NCBI GenBank assembly: GCA_035551615.1
Contig: DASZNC010000077.1
Coordinates: 40,071-104,070 of the forward strand
Source of the DNA: JAKCDU01 sp035551615
GTDB lineage: Bacteria; Actinomycetota; Acidimicrobiia; Acidimicrobiales; Palsa-688
Direction: 5' to 3'
Length of the DNA: 64,000 nt
Shown: positions 43,219 through 53,498 of the stretch, piece by piece
Position numbering within the stretch: the stretch's first letter is position 1
How the letters are laid out: each line of letters opens with the position of its first letter
Notes under the pieces: model-generated
What the model was told of the DNA's origin: nothing
Database searches by the model: none
Seen by the model: the letters and a program-made list of their open reading frames with translations, nothing else
Translations under genes and position numbers: made by a program

Positions 43219-44091
43219 ATGACGGCGGCGCTCGACGAGCTGGTGGACCTGCTCGACCTGGAGGCGCTCGAGGTCAACCTCTACCGCGGCGTCAGCCCCC
43301 ACGAGGAGCGGCTCCGGGTGTTCGGCGGCCAGGTCGCCGCGCAGTCGCTGGTGGCCGCCGGCCGCACCGTCGCCGAGGGCAAAGGGCTCGAGCGGCCGGT
43401 GCACTCGCTGCACGCCTACTTCCTGCGCCCGGGCGACCCGAAGATACCGATCCTCTACCAGGTCGACCGCATCCGCGACGGGCGCTCGTTCACCACCCGG
43501 CGGGTGGCGGCGGTGCAGCGGGGCGAGCCCATCTTCCACCTGTCGGCGTCGTTCCACGTGCCCGAAACCGGGGTCAGCCATCAGGAGCGGATCCCCCAGG
43601 TACCCGATCCCGAGACGCTGCCCACGTGGGCCGAGGCCATGGCCCCTTACGCGGCCGAGTTGGGGGAGTGGATCCACCGGCCCCGCCCGATCGACGTGCG
43701 CCACGTCGGCGAACCGATGCGCCGGTCGCCGATCGACCCGACCGCGGCCCGGCCGCCGTCCCACCAGATGTGGCTGCGGGCCGACGGGCGGGTGGCCGAC
43801 GATCCGCTGCTACACGCCTGCCTGGTGGCCTACGCCAGCGACATGACCCTGCTGGACACGATCATGCTGCCGCACGGCCAGATATGGAAAGAGGGCATCC
43901 AGGTCAGCCTGGACCACGCCATGTGGTTCCACCGCGACTTCCGGGCCGACGAGTGGCTGCTCTACGACCAGTACAGCCCGACCGCAGCCGCGGCCCGCGG
44001 TCTGGCCACCGGCACCATCTTCACCCGCGACGGCCGCCTGGCCATCTCGGTCGTCCAGGAAGGCCTCCTTCGGACGCCGGTCTCCGGCTGA
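43219..44091 (+). CDS. tesB: Acyl-CoA thioesterase II
   Basis: Hydrolyses acyl-CoA to free fatty acid and CoA. 290 residues, double hot-dog fold, with RVFGGQVAAQSLVAAGRTV, SLHAYFLRPGDP, SFTTRRVAAVQRGEPIF and the second half SDMTLLDTIMLPHG (active-site Asp) and SLDHAMWFHRDFRADEWLLYDQYSP, with Gln in the last hot-dog missing its usual neighbours unreadable here. ATG 43219 chosen over GTG 43195. A CATGAT box lies six bases before the ATG. Convergent with gltA. Confidence 0.92.
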   Translation: MTAALDELVDLLDLEALEVNLYRGVSPHEERLRVFGGQVAAQSLVAAGRTVAEGKGLERPVHSLHAYFLRPGDPKIPILYQVDRIRDGRSFTTRRVAAVQRGEPIFHLSASFHVPETGVSHQERIPQVPDPETLPTWAEAMAPYAAELGEWIHRPRPIDVRHVGEPMRRSPIDPTAARPPSHQMWLRADGRVADDPLLHACLVAYASDMTLLDTIMLPHGQIWKEGIQVSLDHAMWFHRDFRADEWLLYDQYSPTAAAARGLATGTIFTRDGRLAISVVQEGLLRTPVSG

Positions 44092-44122
44092 GCCGGGCGC
44101 ACCTCAGTGAGGGGGAGGCTCC

Positions 44123-45391
<1,269 letters not shown>

Positions 45392-45560
45392 AGCTCCCCC
45401 TATAGGAGAAAGAGAACACTTTGTCTTACCGTCGGCATGCTACCCCTCCGGCCCTACCTTCCTTCCAGCCGGAGGGCCGGTTTCCTGCTTGGGCCGGCGC
45501 GGCTCGTGGTTCGCCGTCGTCGTTGTCGGCCGGTCTCCCGGGGCCTGGCAAGATCGTCGG

Positions 45561-45845
45561 GTGGAAGACCTCGAGGAGATCCGCCAGCGCATCGACGACG
45601 TCGATCGGCGCCTGATCGCGCTACTCGCCGAGCGGGCCTCGCTCGTCGGCGAGGTCGTGCACTACAAGCGGGCCAAGCACATGGCCGTGGTCGACCGGGC
45701 CCGTGAGGACCGAATGCTCGAGCGCATCGCCAATCTGGCCTCCGAGCAGGGCGTCGACCCCCGGGTGGCCCAGCAGGTGCTGCGCACCATCATCGACGGT
45801 TTCACCCTGCTCGAGGTGGAGGAACTGGGCCCCGACGAGGTCTGA
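45561..45845 (+). CDS. Chorismate mutase (AroQ type)
   Basis: Converts chorismate to prephenate for Phe/Tyr synthesis. 94 residues, all-helical AroQ fold: IRQRIDDVDRRLIALLAERASLVGEVVHYKR gives the first long helix with active-site Arg and Lys, then VDRAREDRMLERIANLASEQG. GTG start six bases after a CAAGAT box. Not fused to prephenate dehydratase or DAHP synthase. Confidence 0.9.
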   Translation: MEDLEEIRQRIDDVDRRLIALLAERASLVGEVVHYKRAKHMAVVDRAREDRMLERIANLASEQGVDPRVAQQVLRTIIDGFTLLEVEELGPDEV

Positions 45846-45862
45846 TCTCTGGCCCGGGCGGT

Positions 45863-45885
45863 CGGCGCCGCGTCCGGTGGCGCCG
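45863..45885. terminator. 7-bp stem hairpin between convergent genes
   Basis: CGGCGCC at 45863-45869 pairs with GGCGCCG at 45879-45885 across a nine-base loop, in the 41-base gap between the ends of the chorismate mutase and acetyltransferase genes. No T-run. Confidence 0.4.
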
Positions 45886-45886
45886 T

Positions 45887-46324
45887 TCAGGCCAGGTCGT
45901 AGCGGTAGACGTTGGTGTCGCGGATCTGGAATCCGAGGCGCTGGTAGAGGTGGTTGGCCGCTTCCCGTGACGGCCGTGAGGTGAGCTCGACCGTTCGGGC
46001 CCCCGCCGCCCGGGCCGCGTCCAGGGCGGCCTGGGTCAGCTGCCGGCCGCAACCGCGCCCCTCCACCGCAGGGTCGACGATCACGTCCTCGATCCATGCC
46101 CGGAGCCCGCTCGGTATGCGGAACATGGCCAGCGTGAGCGTACCCACGATGGGTCCGCCCGCCCCGTCCCGGGCCAGGAAGAGCACGGTCGCCGGTGAGT
46201 TGGCTATCTCGCCCACCTGCTCGGCCGTGGGGGCGGGCGACGACTTGGACAGGTGAGGGAGGAGCCGGACGACGGCCTGGTGGATCTCGTCGGTCAGGTG
46301 GTCCGCCGGTTCGATCTCGAACAT
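45887..46324 (-). CDS. GNAT family N-acetyltransferase
   Basis: 145 residues. GNAT fold: VGTLTLAMFRIPSGLRAWIEDVIVDPAVEGRGCGRQLTQAALDAARAAG holds the acetyl-CoA pyrophosphate loop RGCGRQL, followed by TVELTSRPSREAANHLYQRLGF, as in ribosomal or small-molecule acetylases. Substrate unknown. ATG start with TACATT seven bases upstream. Confidence 0.92.
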   Translation of the reverse strand: MFEIEPADHLTDEIHQAVVRLLPHLSKSSPAPTAEQVGEIANSPATVLFLARDGAGGPIVGTLTLAMFRIPSGLRAWIEDVIVDPAVEGRGCGRQLTQAALDAARAAGARTVELTSRPSREAANHLYQRLGFQIRDTNVYRYDLA

Positions 46325-46331
46325 GTCGGCG

Positions 46332-46337
46332 AATGTA
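46332..46337 (-). promoter_or_regulatory. -10 box of the GNAT gene (leaderless)
   Basis: TACATT on the minus strand ends seven bases before the ATG at 46324. Confidence 0.5.
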
Positions 46338-46440
46338 GGCGCCGGCCGCCACCTCGCGCCGCACCCGGCTGCGCCGCGCCGGCCGCCGCCTGACCTCCCG
46401 CCCGCCGCCCCGTCGCCCGGTCCGTGGCTCCGTCGCGCTG

Positions 46441-46607
46441 GATCGGTCCACGGTTGTCGGGCCCGGCTGCGGATGGACCGCCGGAACGTCGTTTCACGCG
46501 ATATCGCGGGCCATTCTATGCGCCCGGATTCGATCGGACCGCCAGAACGCGCTTTTCGACATCATTCCGGGCCACCCGCCTGGCGACCCCGCAACCGTGG
46601 ACCGATC
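46441..46607. repeat. 16-bp terminal inverted repeats enclosing 135 bp (possible MITE)
   Basis: GATCGGTCCACGGTTG at 46441-46456 is the exact reverse complement of 46592-46607. I see no target-site duplication beside the ends and no transposase. Inside are two related copies of about 40 bases starting at 46475 and 46536. Confidence 0.6.
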
Positions 46608-46618
46608 GGGCGCGCCAT

Positions 46619-46727
46619 CCGGTCAAAGGAACCGGCTGGTCCCGCCCCACCCGCCGCGTCCACACTCATCCACCGCCGACCAACCGGTCAAAGGAACCGG
46701 CTGGTCCGGCCCCGCCCGCCGCGTCCA
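46619..46727. repeat. Two 44-bp direct repeats (42/44 identical)
   Basis: Copies at 46619-46662 and 46684-46727 start CCGGTCAAAGGAACCGG, itself a five-bp stem with seven-base loop, and differ at two positions. Period is 65 bases. They end ten bases before the stop codon of the MFS gene at 46737, so they could be part of its 3' end. Confidence 0.85.
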
Positions 46728-46736
46728 GCCCCCCAG

Positions 46737-48026
46737 TCACGCCCCCGGCGCCACTTCCCGGGCGCCGGTCCCGGAGGCGCCCGGGTCCAGACCGTCGAGG
46801 TCGACCGCCTCCTGGCGCCGGAAGCCGGGCAGCGCCAGGGCCAACAGGACGGCGCCCACCACGCACGCCACCCCGCCGGAGACCACCGAGAACACGTTTC
46901 CGAACCCCTCGGCCACCGCCCCCGCCTCCAGGTCACCCACCCGGGGACCGCCTTGGACGACGGCGATCTGGATGGCCGACATGCGCCCCCGCAACTGGTC
47001 GGGGATGGCCTGCTGGAGAATCGTGTTGCGGAACACGGCCGAGACCACGTCGGCCCACCCGGCCAGGGCGAGCAGCACCAGCGCCACCCAGAGCACATCG
47101 ATGAGCCCGAACAGGGCGATGGCCGCTCCCCAGAGCATCACGGCGACGATCACCGCCCGGCCCTGGCGGCGCACGTACCTGACCCACCCGGTGGTCAGCG
47201 CGCCGATGAGGGCGCCGGCGCCCGGCGCCGCGTACAGGAACCCGACCGCCTGCGCCCCGCCGTGGAAGAAATCCAGCCCCAGCGCCGGGAACAACGCCCG
47301 CGGCATCCCGAACACCATGGCGTCGATGTCGAGCAGGTAGACGCCCTGGATGTTCTGGCGGCCCCGGAGGTAGGAGAACCCCTCGACCATCGACCGCAGG
47401 GCCGGCTGCCGCTCGGTGCCGACCGGCGGTTGCGACCGCTGGGCGGTGACCGACACGAACGACACGAAGAAGCTGGCCACGTCCAGCCAGTACACCGTCG
47501 ACACCCCGCCGCCGGCCAGGATCAGGCCGGCGACCGATGGGCCGACGACGATGCCGATCTGGAATTGCACCTGCCACAGGGCGTAGGCGGCGGACAGGTC
47601 GCCAGCCGGCACCAGGCGGGGGATGGCGGCATTGAAGGTGGGCCGGTCGAATCCGGCCAGGCCGCCCTGGACGGCGGTGAGTACGTACAACGGCCACAGG
47701 GCCGGATGCCCCATCCCCCCGTTGAGGGCCAGTCCGGTACTCGCGACGGCCATGAGCAGCTCGGTCGCCATCAGTACCCGGCGCCGGTCGAACGAGTCGG
47801 CGACCACTCCCCCGATCATCGAGAAGATGATGAGGGGAACGACCTGGCCCAGGCTCACCAACCCCACATCGAGCGACGAATGGGTGATGCGGAACACCTG
47901 GTAGGGCACGGCCACGGCGGTGAGCTGGGTCCCGAGCGTGGACACCAGTTGGCCGCCGAACAGCAACCGGAAGTCCCGGGAGTGCCGCAAGGGGGCGAGA
48001 TCCACCAACACCTTGAGTCTCGGCAC
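46737..48026 (-). CDS. MFS transporter (EntS/MFS_3-like exporter)
   Basis: 429 residues with about eleven to twelve membrane helices. HSRDFRLLFGGQLVSTLGTQLTAVAVPYQVFRIT and SMIGGVVADSFDRRRVLM (the loop 2-3 motif of MFS) and GFDRPTFNAAIPRLVPAGDLSAAYAL match the enterobactin-exporter branch. Substrate unknown. GTG start has a TAGCCT box eight bases upstream, so it is likely leaderless. Confidence 0.88.
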   Translation of the reverse strand: MPRLKVLVDLAPLRHSRDFRLLFGGQLVSTLGTQLTAVAVPYQVFRITHSSLDVGLVSLGQVVPLIIFSMIGGVVADSFDRRRVLMATELLMAVASTGLALNGGMGHPALWPLYVLTAVQGGLAGFDRPTFNAAIPRLVPAGDLSAAYALWQVQFQIGIVVGPSVAGLILAGGGVSTVYWLDVASFFVSFVSVTAQRSQPPVGTERQPALRSMVEGFSYLRGRQNIQGVYLLDIDAMVFGMPRALFPALGLDFFHGGAQAVGFLYAAPGAGALIGALTTGWVRYVRRQGRAVIVAVMLWGAAIALFGLIDVLWVALVLLALAGWADVVSAVFRNTILQQAIPDQLRGRMSAIQIAVVQGGPRVGDLEAGAVAEGFGNVFSVVSGGVACVVGAVLLALALPGFRRQEAVDLDGLDPGASGTGAREVAPGA

Positions 48027-48034
48027 GGCCGGTC

Positions 48035-48040
48035 AGGCTA
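48035..48040 (-). promoter_or_regulatory. -10 box of the MFS gene (leaderless)
   Basis: TAGCCT on the minus strand ends eight bases before the GTG at 48026 and lies in the 31 bases after the helicase gene. Confidence 0.5.
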
Positions 48041-48057
48041 CCGGCCTCCCTCAGAGG

Positions 48058-51000
48058 TCAGGCGTAGCGGACCAGGCCCTTCGGGCTGGGCGTGAAGCCG
48101 GCCGCACTCAGGACCGGACCCATCTCCTCCGGGTAGCGCTGCAGCACCAGCCGGCGCCACCGGCCGGCGGCGACCAGATCGACCAGGGCCGAGCCGACCG
48201 CTTCCTCCCAGGAGCCGTCGAACGGTCGCAACGCCACCAGCCCCTTGCCGCCCCGCTCGATGTAGGCCGAGCCGATCCCGTTCACCAGTACGACGAAGGC
48301 GCCGGGCACCCGGCTCGGTCCTTTGACCGGCCACGGCCGGGCCAGACCGAAAGCGTTGGCCGGATCGGTGGCCGCCAGCACGTGCACCTCGGCGCCCGCT
48401 CCGTCCGGGCCGGACGGGCCGCTCGGGCCGCCCGGCGGGCCGGCCACGCTGCGTAGCCGGTCGACGGCACCGGGAACCGCGAATTGGGCCCCGCCCATGC
48501 CGGCGACGAAGTAGCCGCGGCGGATGCGCCCGGACTCCTCGAGTGTCTTCAGCACCGGGTACAGCCCGGCGAAACCGCCGGGGACGCCCTCGGCCCGAAC
48601 GGCGTCACGGGTCAGGACGCCGTGCCGGTCGAGCAGGGCGGAGGCGACGGCGGCGGCCGCCTCGATCGCCCAGCGGCGGTCGTCGACCGGGGCCAGGGTG
48701 GCGACCTCCCGGGAGACAAGGGACCACCGCCCCTGCCCGGCCGGAGGTGCGCCCACCCGGATGGAACCGGGCCGGGGGCGGTAGGCCCGCGGCAGTGGGG
48801 CTCCGCCCTTGGACCGGGCCCCCCGACGGACGGCCGGCCCGGCCATGGCCCGCACCGACGCGAACCCGTCGCAGGTCACCTCGCCGGCCCAGACCAGGTC
48901 CCACAGCGCTTCGAGGACCTGCGGGTCGGACCACGCCACGCGGCCCAGTTCGCGGAAGAAGCAGGCCCCCCGCTGGTCGAGCTGGGCCCGGATGTGGTCG
49001 TGGACCTCCCCCTCCGGTCCGGGCTGGTCCGAGCCGGTGAGGCCGAGTCGGGGCAGGAGCAGACCGGCCGTATCCCGCCGGGCCAGCACTATCCGCCCGT
49101 CGTCGCGCCCGAGCGGGCCGGCGCCCACCCACATGACCTCACCACCGACGAGCAGTTCGTCCAGCATCCGCGGTTCGTAGCCGCGGACCCGGCCGGCCAG
49201 CATGTCCGCCTCCAGGGCACTGGCCGGGACGGCCATCCCCTCCAGTTGGCCGATCACTTCCAGGACCCGGTCCGGACCGGTGAACTCCGACACCCGGCCG
49301 AGCGGGGCGATGCCGTGCCAGGCCGGGAGGAACCGGGTGAGCGTCTCGACCTCGGCCGGTTCCACCTCCTTGCGCAGGGCGGCCAGTGAGCGTTGGCGGA
49401 GCAGCCGGAGCACCTCGGCGTCGCACCACTCGTCGCGCCCCTGGCCGCCCGGCCGGAACGCGCCCTTGACCAGCCGGCCCTCGGCCGCCAGACGGTCCAG
49501 GACGGCGGCCACCTCCTCGGGTCCGACGCCGAAACGGGCGGCCGGTTGGCCGGCCAGGAAAGGGCCGTGGGTCCGGGCCCACCGTCTCACCAGTTGCAGG
49601 AGCGCGTCCGGCGCCGCCTCGAGGAGGGTCTCCGGCAGTCCTCGGGGCGCCACCGATCCGATGCCGTCGCGATAGCGGGCCACGTCGTCGACCAGCACCA
49701 GCCGCTCTTCGCCGGCCACCCGGATGGACACCGCCCGACGGTTGGCGATCAGCGTTTCCCGGGCGGTGGCCGCCAATTCGGCCGACGCGCACCGCAGGTC
49801 CAACTCGCCGGGCGTCAGGTCGCCGATGCGCCTGAGCAGGTCGGCCACCGCCTCCACCGTGTCGGCCCGGCGCTCCTCGGAGAGGCCCTGCAGCTCGGCC
49901 TCCAGGTCCTCCATGACCGAGGCGTCGAGCAGGTCGCGCAGCTCGTCGGTGCCGAGCAGATCGGCCAGCATCCGCCGGTCCAACGTCAGCGCCTGGGCCC
50001 GGCGCTCGGCCAGCGGGGCGTCGCCCTCGTACATGAACTGGGCGACGTAGGCGAATACCAGACCGCTGGCGAACGGGGACGGGTCGGCTAGTTCGACATC
50101 GGCGACGTGGACGGTGCGGGCCTGGATCTGGCGCAGGAGACCGGTCAGGGCGGGTAGGTCGAACACGTCCTGCAGGCACTCGCGATAGGTCTCGAGGAGC
50201 ACCGGGAACGATCCGTGGCGGCTGGCCACGGCCAACAGATCCGCCGCCCTCTGCCGCAGCTGCCACAGCGGCGTGCGGCTGCCCGGCCGGCGCCTGGGCA
50301 GGAGCAGGGACCGGGCTGCGTTCTCCCGGAACCGGGCCGCGAACAGGGCCGATCCGCCCACCGCCTCGACCACCAGCTCCTCGACCTGGTCGGGGTCGAT
50401 GAGGATCGACTCTATGGGCGGGACGTCCTCGCTCTCGGGGAGGCGCACGATGATGCCGTCGTCGCTCCACAGGGCCTGCACCTCTACCTCTGCCTCGCGC
50501 CGCAGGCGGGTCTCGATGGCCAATGCCCACGGGGCGTGGACCCGGGCACCGAACGGTGACAGCACCGCGACCCGCCAGTCACCGAGCTCATCGCGAAACC
50601 GCTCGACGACTATCTGCCGGTCGGACGGCACCGTTCCGCCGGTCGCCTCACGCTCCTCGTCGACATACGCCCGCAGGTTGCGCATGGCCCGCTCGTCGAG
50701 GCCGCACGCTTCCACCAGTTCGGCGTCGCTCCGGTTGGGCATCTCCCGAATGAAGCGGCCGATAGCGGCACCCAGCTCGAACGGGCGGCCGACCGTGTCG
50801 CCGTGCCAGAACGGCATCTTGCCCGGCACCCCAGGCGCCGGGATCACGATCACCCGGTCCCTGGTGATCTCCTGGATGCGCCACGTCGTGGCCCCGAGCA
50901 GGAACGTCTCGCCCACCCGGGACTCGTAGACCATCTCCTCGTCCAGCTCGCCCACCCGGCCGCCCTCGGGGGTGAAGACACCGAACAGCCCCCGATCGGG

Positions 51001-52554
51001 GATGGTGCCGCCGGACGTCACCGCCAGCATGCGGGCTCCCGGCCGGGCCTCGAGCGTGCCCGCCACCCGGTCCCACACCAGCCGGGGGCGGAGGTCGGCG
51101 TACTCGTCGGTCGGGTAGCGGCCCGACAGCATGTCGAGGACGCCGTGGAACGCGTCCTCGGGCAGGTCCGAATACGGATAGGCGCGGCGGACCAGGGCCA
51201 GTACCCGCCCCACCTCGACCTGCCCTCCGGCCGCCGTCACCTCGGCCACCACCTGCTGGGCCAGGACGTCGAGGGCGTTGCGGGGCACCCGGGTCTCCTC
51301 GACCAGCCCGCCGTGCATGCGCTCGGCCACCGCCGCCGCCACCAGCAGGTCGTGGCGGAACTTCGGGAAGATGCGGCCCTTGGACGGCTCGCCCACCTGG
51401 TGGCCGGCCCGCCCGATCCGTTGCAGGCCGGACGCCACCGACGTGGGCGCCTCCACCTGGACGACCAGATCGATGGCCCCCATGTCGATGCCCAGCTCCA
51501 GACTGGAGGTGGCCACCAGGGCCGGCAGGGTCCCGGCCTTCAACGCGTCCTCGATCTCCAGCCGCTGCTCCCTCGCGATCGAACCGTGGTGGGCCCGTAC
51601 CAGTTCGGCCGGTGCCCCGGCCCCCATGAACGAGGATCCGCCCTGGGCGTAGGTGTCGTCGGAGGCGGCCAGCTCGTTGAGCCGGGCGGCCAGCCGCTCG
51701 GCCAACCGCCGGGAGTTGACGAATATCAGGGTCGACCGGTGGCTCCGGATCAGCTCCAGCAGCTCGGGGTAGACGGCCGGCCAGATCGACGGCGAGGTCG
51801 GGCGCTCATCATCGGTGGAGGGCCGGGCCAGCTCGCCCATGTCCTCCACTGGCACCACAACTGACAGTTCCAGCGGCTTGCGCACGCCGGCGTCGACGAT
51901 CGTCACCGGGCGGGGCGTCGGCGCGCCCCCGCCCAGGAAACGGGCCAGTTCCTCGAGCGGCCGCTGGGTGGCCGACAGGCCGACCCTCTGCGGCGGCCGG
52001 ACGGTGATCTCCTCGAGCCGCTCCAGGGACAGGGCCAGATGGGAGCCCCGCTTGGTGGCCGCTACTGCGTGGATCTCGTCGACGATGACGTGCTCGACCG
52101 ACTGCAGGATCGAGGACGCCTGCGACGTCAGGAGCAGGTACAGGGACTCGGGGGTGGTGATGAGGATGTCCGGCGGCCGGCGAGCCATGGCCCGGCGCTC
52201 CTCGGCCGGGGTGTCGCCGGTCCGGGTGGCGATCCGCAGTTCGGGGATCTCGATCCCCAGCCGGGCCGCCTCCCTGGCGATACCGGCGAGCGGGGCCCGG
52301 AGGTTGCGGGCCACGTCGTAGGTGAGCGCCTTGAGGGGGCTGACGTACAGCACCCGGCACCCGGTCCCGGGACCGGTCGTCATCAGCCGGTCGAGCGCCC
52401 ACAGGAAGGCAGCCAGTGTCTTGCCCGACCCGGTGGGGGCCAGGATCAGCGTGTGGTCGCCCTGACCGATGGCGTCCCACCCGCGCGTCTGGGCGTCGGT
52501 CGGCGCATCGAAAGCACCGTCGAACCAGGCCTGGGTGGGCGGCGAGAATTCCAC
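48058..52554 (-). CDS. lhr: Lhr-type ATP-dependent DEAD/DEAH helicase
   Basis: Very large superfamily 2 helicase of 1498 residues, close to the roughly 1500 of Lhr (large helicase-related). Walker A LAPTGSGKT at about 38-46, DEIH box VIVDEIHAV, motif III LSATQRPLEELARFLGG, and the second RecA domain with SLELGIDMGAIDLVVQVEAPTSVASGLQRIGRAGHQVG. The winged-helix and beta-barrel parts of the Lhr core follow (to about residue 850), then a long C-terminal segment, as in mycobacterial Lhr, which unwinds DNA and RNA:DNA during repair. GTG start six bases after TACCCT. Confidence 0.95.
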   Translation of the reverse strand: MEFSPPTQAWFDGAFDAPTDAQTRGWDAIGQGDHTLILAPTGSGKTLAAFLWALDRLMTTGPGTGCRVLYVSPLKALTYDVARNLRAPLAGIAREAARLGIEIPELRIATRTGDTPAEERRAMARRPPDILITTPESLYLLLTSQASSILQSVEHVIVDEIHAVAATKRGSHLALSLERLEEITVRPPQRVGLSATQRPLEELARFLGGGAPTPRPVTIVDAGVRKPLELSVVVPVEDMGELARPSTDDERPTSPSIWPAVYPELLELIRSHRSTLIFVNSRRLAERLAARLNELAASDDTYAQGGSSFMGAGAPAELVRAHHGSIAREQRLEIEDALKAGTLPALVATSSLELGIDMGAIDLVVQVEAPTSVASGLQRIGRAGHQVGEPSKGRIFPKFRHDLLVAAAVAERMHGGLVEETRVPRNALDVLAQQVVAEVTAAGGQVEVGRVLALVRRAYPYSDLPEDAFHGVLDMLSGRYPTDEYADLRPRLVWDRVAGTLEARPGARMLAVTSGGTIPDRGLFGVFTPEGGRVGELDEEMVYESRVGETFLLGATTWRIQEITRDRVIVIPAPGVPGKMPFWHGDTVGRPFELGAAIGRFIREMPNRSDAELVEACGLDERAMRNLRAYVDEEREATGGTVPSDRQIVVERFRDELGDWRVAVLSPFGARVHAPWALAIETRLRREAEVEVQALWSDDGIIVRLPESEDVPPIESILIDPDQVEELVVEAVGGSALFAARFRENAARSLLLPRRRPGSRTPLWQLRQRAADLLAVASRHGSFPVLLETYRECLQDVFDLPALTGLLRQIQARTVHVADVELADPSPFASGLVFAYVAQFMYEGDAPLAERRAQALTLDRRMLADLLGTDELRDLLDASVMEDLEAELQGLSEERRADTVEAVADLLRRIGDLTPGELDLRCASAELAATARETLIANRRAVSIRVAGEERLVLVDDVARYRDGIGSVAPRGLPETLLEAAPDALLQLVRRWARTHGPFLAGQPAARFGVGPEEVAAVLDRLAAEGRLVKGAFRPGGQGRDEWCDAEVLRLLRQRSLAALRKEVEPAEVETLTRFLPAWHGIAPLGRVSEFTGPDRVLEVIGQLEGMAVPASALEADMLAGRVRGYEPRMLDELLVGGEVMWVGAGPLGRDDGRIVLARRDTAGLLLPRLGLTGSDQPGPEGEVHDHIRAQLDQRGACFFRELGRVAWSDPQVLEALWDLVWAGEVTCDGFASVRAMAGPAVRRGARSKGGAPLPRAYRPRPGSIRVGAPPAGQGRWSLVSREVATLAPVDDRRWAIEAAAAVASALLDRHGVLTRDAVRAEGVPGGFAGLYPVLKTLEESGRIRRGYFVAGMGGAQFAVPGAVDRLRSVAGPPGGPSGPSGPDGAGAEVHVLAATDPANAFGLARPWPVKGPSRVPGAFVVLVNGIGSAYIERGGKGLVALRPFDGSWEEAVGSALVDLVAAGRWRRLVLQRYPEEMGPVLSAAGFTPSPKGLVRYA

Positions 52555-52560
52555 AGGGAG

Positions 52561-52566
52561 AGGGTA
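52561..52566 (-). promoter_or_regulatory. -10 box of lhr (leaderless)
   Basis: TACCCT on the minus strand ends six bases before the GTG at 52554. Its divergent partner box at 52598-52603 is 31 bases away. Confidence 0.5.
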
Positions 52567-52597
52567 CGAGTGCCGGGGACTTAGTGCGGCGTGGCGG

Positions 52598-52603
52598 TAC
52601 CTT
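52598..52603 (+). promoter_or_regulatory. -10 box of the PAC2 gene (leaderless)
   Basis: TACCTT ends seven bases before the ATG at 52611. AGGA also lies directly before the ATG but is too close for normal ribosome pairing. Confidence 0.5.
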
Positions 52604-52610
52604 CTCAGGA

Positions 52611-53492
52611 ATGGATCTGGTCCGTTGGGAACGCGAAGCCGGCCTCCGCCGTCCCCTCATGGTGGTCGCCTTCGAGGGCTGGAACGACGCCGGCGACGCC
52701 TCCTCCCTGGCTCTCGACTATCTGGCCCGGGCCTGGAACGCAGAGCGGTTCGCCGTCATCGAGGCCGAGGAGTTCTACGACTTCACCGTCACCCGGCCGC
52801 ATGTGCGGATGACCGACGACGGCCGCCGGCGGATCGACTGGCCGGACATCGAGTTGCTCGCCGCCCACGTTCCGGGATCGGCCCACGACCTGGTCCTGAT
52901 CAGAGGGGTGGAACCGCAGCTGCGCTGGCGCACATTCTCCCGGGCCGTCCTGGAGGTGGCCCAGACGGTCAAGGCCGAGCTGGCCGTCATCCTGGGCGCT
53001 CTGCTGGCCGACGTGCCCCACACCCGGCCGGTGCGGGTATCGGGCACGACCGACGACCAGGAGCTGGCCCATCGGTTGGGTCTGGGCACGCCCAGCTACG
53101 AGGGCCCGACCGGGATCGTCGGCGTCCTCCACGACGCCCTCCGCTCCGGTGGCATCCCTACTGCCTCATTTTGGGCGGCCGTCCCCCACTACGTGCACCA
53201 ACTGCCGTCGCCCAAGGCGGCGTTGGCCCTGGTCGAGAAGTCGGCCGCCCTGCTCGGTGCTCCCGTCGATCCGAACGAGCTGCGGGCCGCCGCCCGCGAC
53301 TACGAGCGGGAGGTGGACGAGCGGATCGCCGACGATGAAGACGCGGCGGCCTATGTGGCCCAGCTGGAGGAGACCAGCGAGACGGACTGGCCGGAGGCGT
53401 CAGAGTTGCCCGACGGGCTGCGGATCGGCAGCATCGACGAGTTGGCGGCCGAGGTCGAGCGCTTCCTCCGCGACCACCCCCAGGGCCAGTAG
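52611..53492 (+). CDS. PAC2 family protein
   Basis: 293 residues of the proteasome-assembly-chaperone-2 fold: VVAFEGWNDAGDASSLALDYL, EFYDFTVTRPHVRM, DLVLIRGVEPQLRWRTF, VILGALLADVPHTRPV and SFWAAVPHYVHQLPSPKAALALVEKSAALL. In actinobacteria PAC2 proteins are conserved; their job is uncertain, with proteasome assembly suggested only by analogy. No proteasome genes are in the window. ATG start is supported by the TACCTT box. Confidence 0.92.
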   Translation: MDLVRWEREAGLRRPLMVVAFEGWNDAGDASSLALDYLARAWNAERFAVIEAEEFYDFTVTRPHVRMTDDGRRRIDWPDIELLAAHVPGSAHDLVLIRGVEPQLRWRTFSRAVLEVAQTVKAELAVILGALLADVPHTRPVRVSGTTDDQELAHRLGLGTPSYEGPTGIVGVLHDALRSGGIPTASFWAAVPHYVHQLPSPKAALALVEKSAALLGAPVDPNELRAAARDYEREVDERIADDEDAAAYVAQLEETSETDWPEASELPDGLRIGSIDELAAEVERFLRDHPQGQ

Positions 53493-53498
53493 GTTCCC

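Larger units (their letters stand above)
46325..46736. other. Gene-free region with nested repeats
   Basis: The only stretch over 300 bases without a gene. It lies upstream of the GNAT gene and downstream of the MFS exporter gene. Open frames here are Pro/Arg-rich and look non-coding. It holds a perfect 16-bp inverted repeat (46441-46456 and 46592-46607), a pair of diverged direct repeats starting at GGACCGCC (46475 and 46536), and a strong 44-bp direct repeat (46619-46662 and 46684-46727). The part between 46441 and 46607 is compatible with a small non-autonomous element or a structured RNA. Confidence 0.7.
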
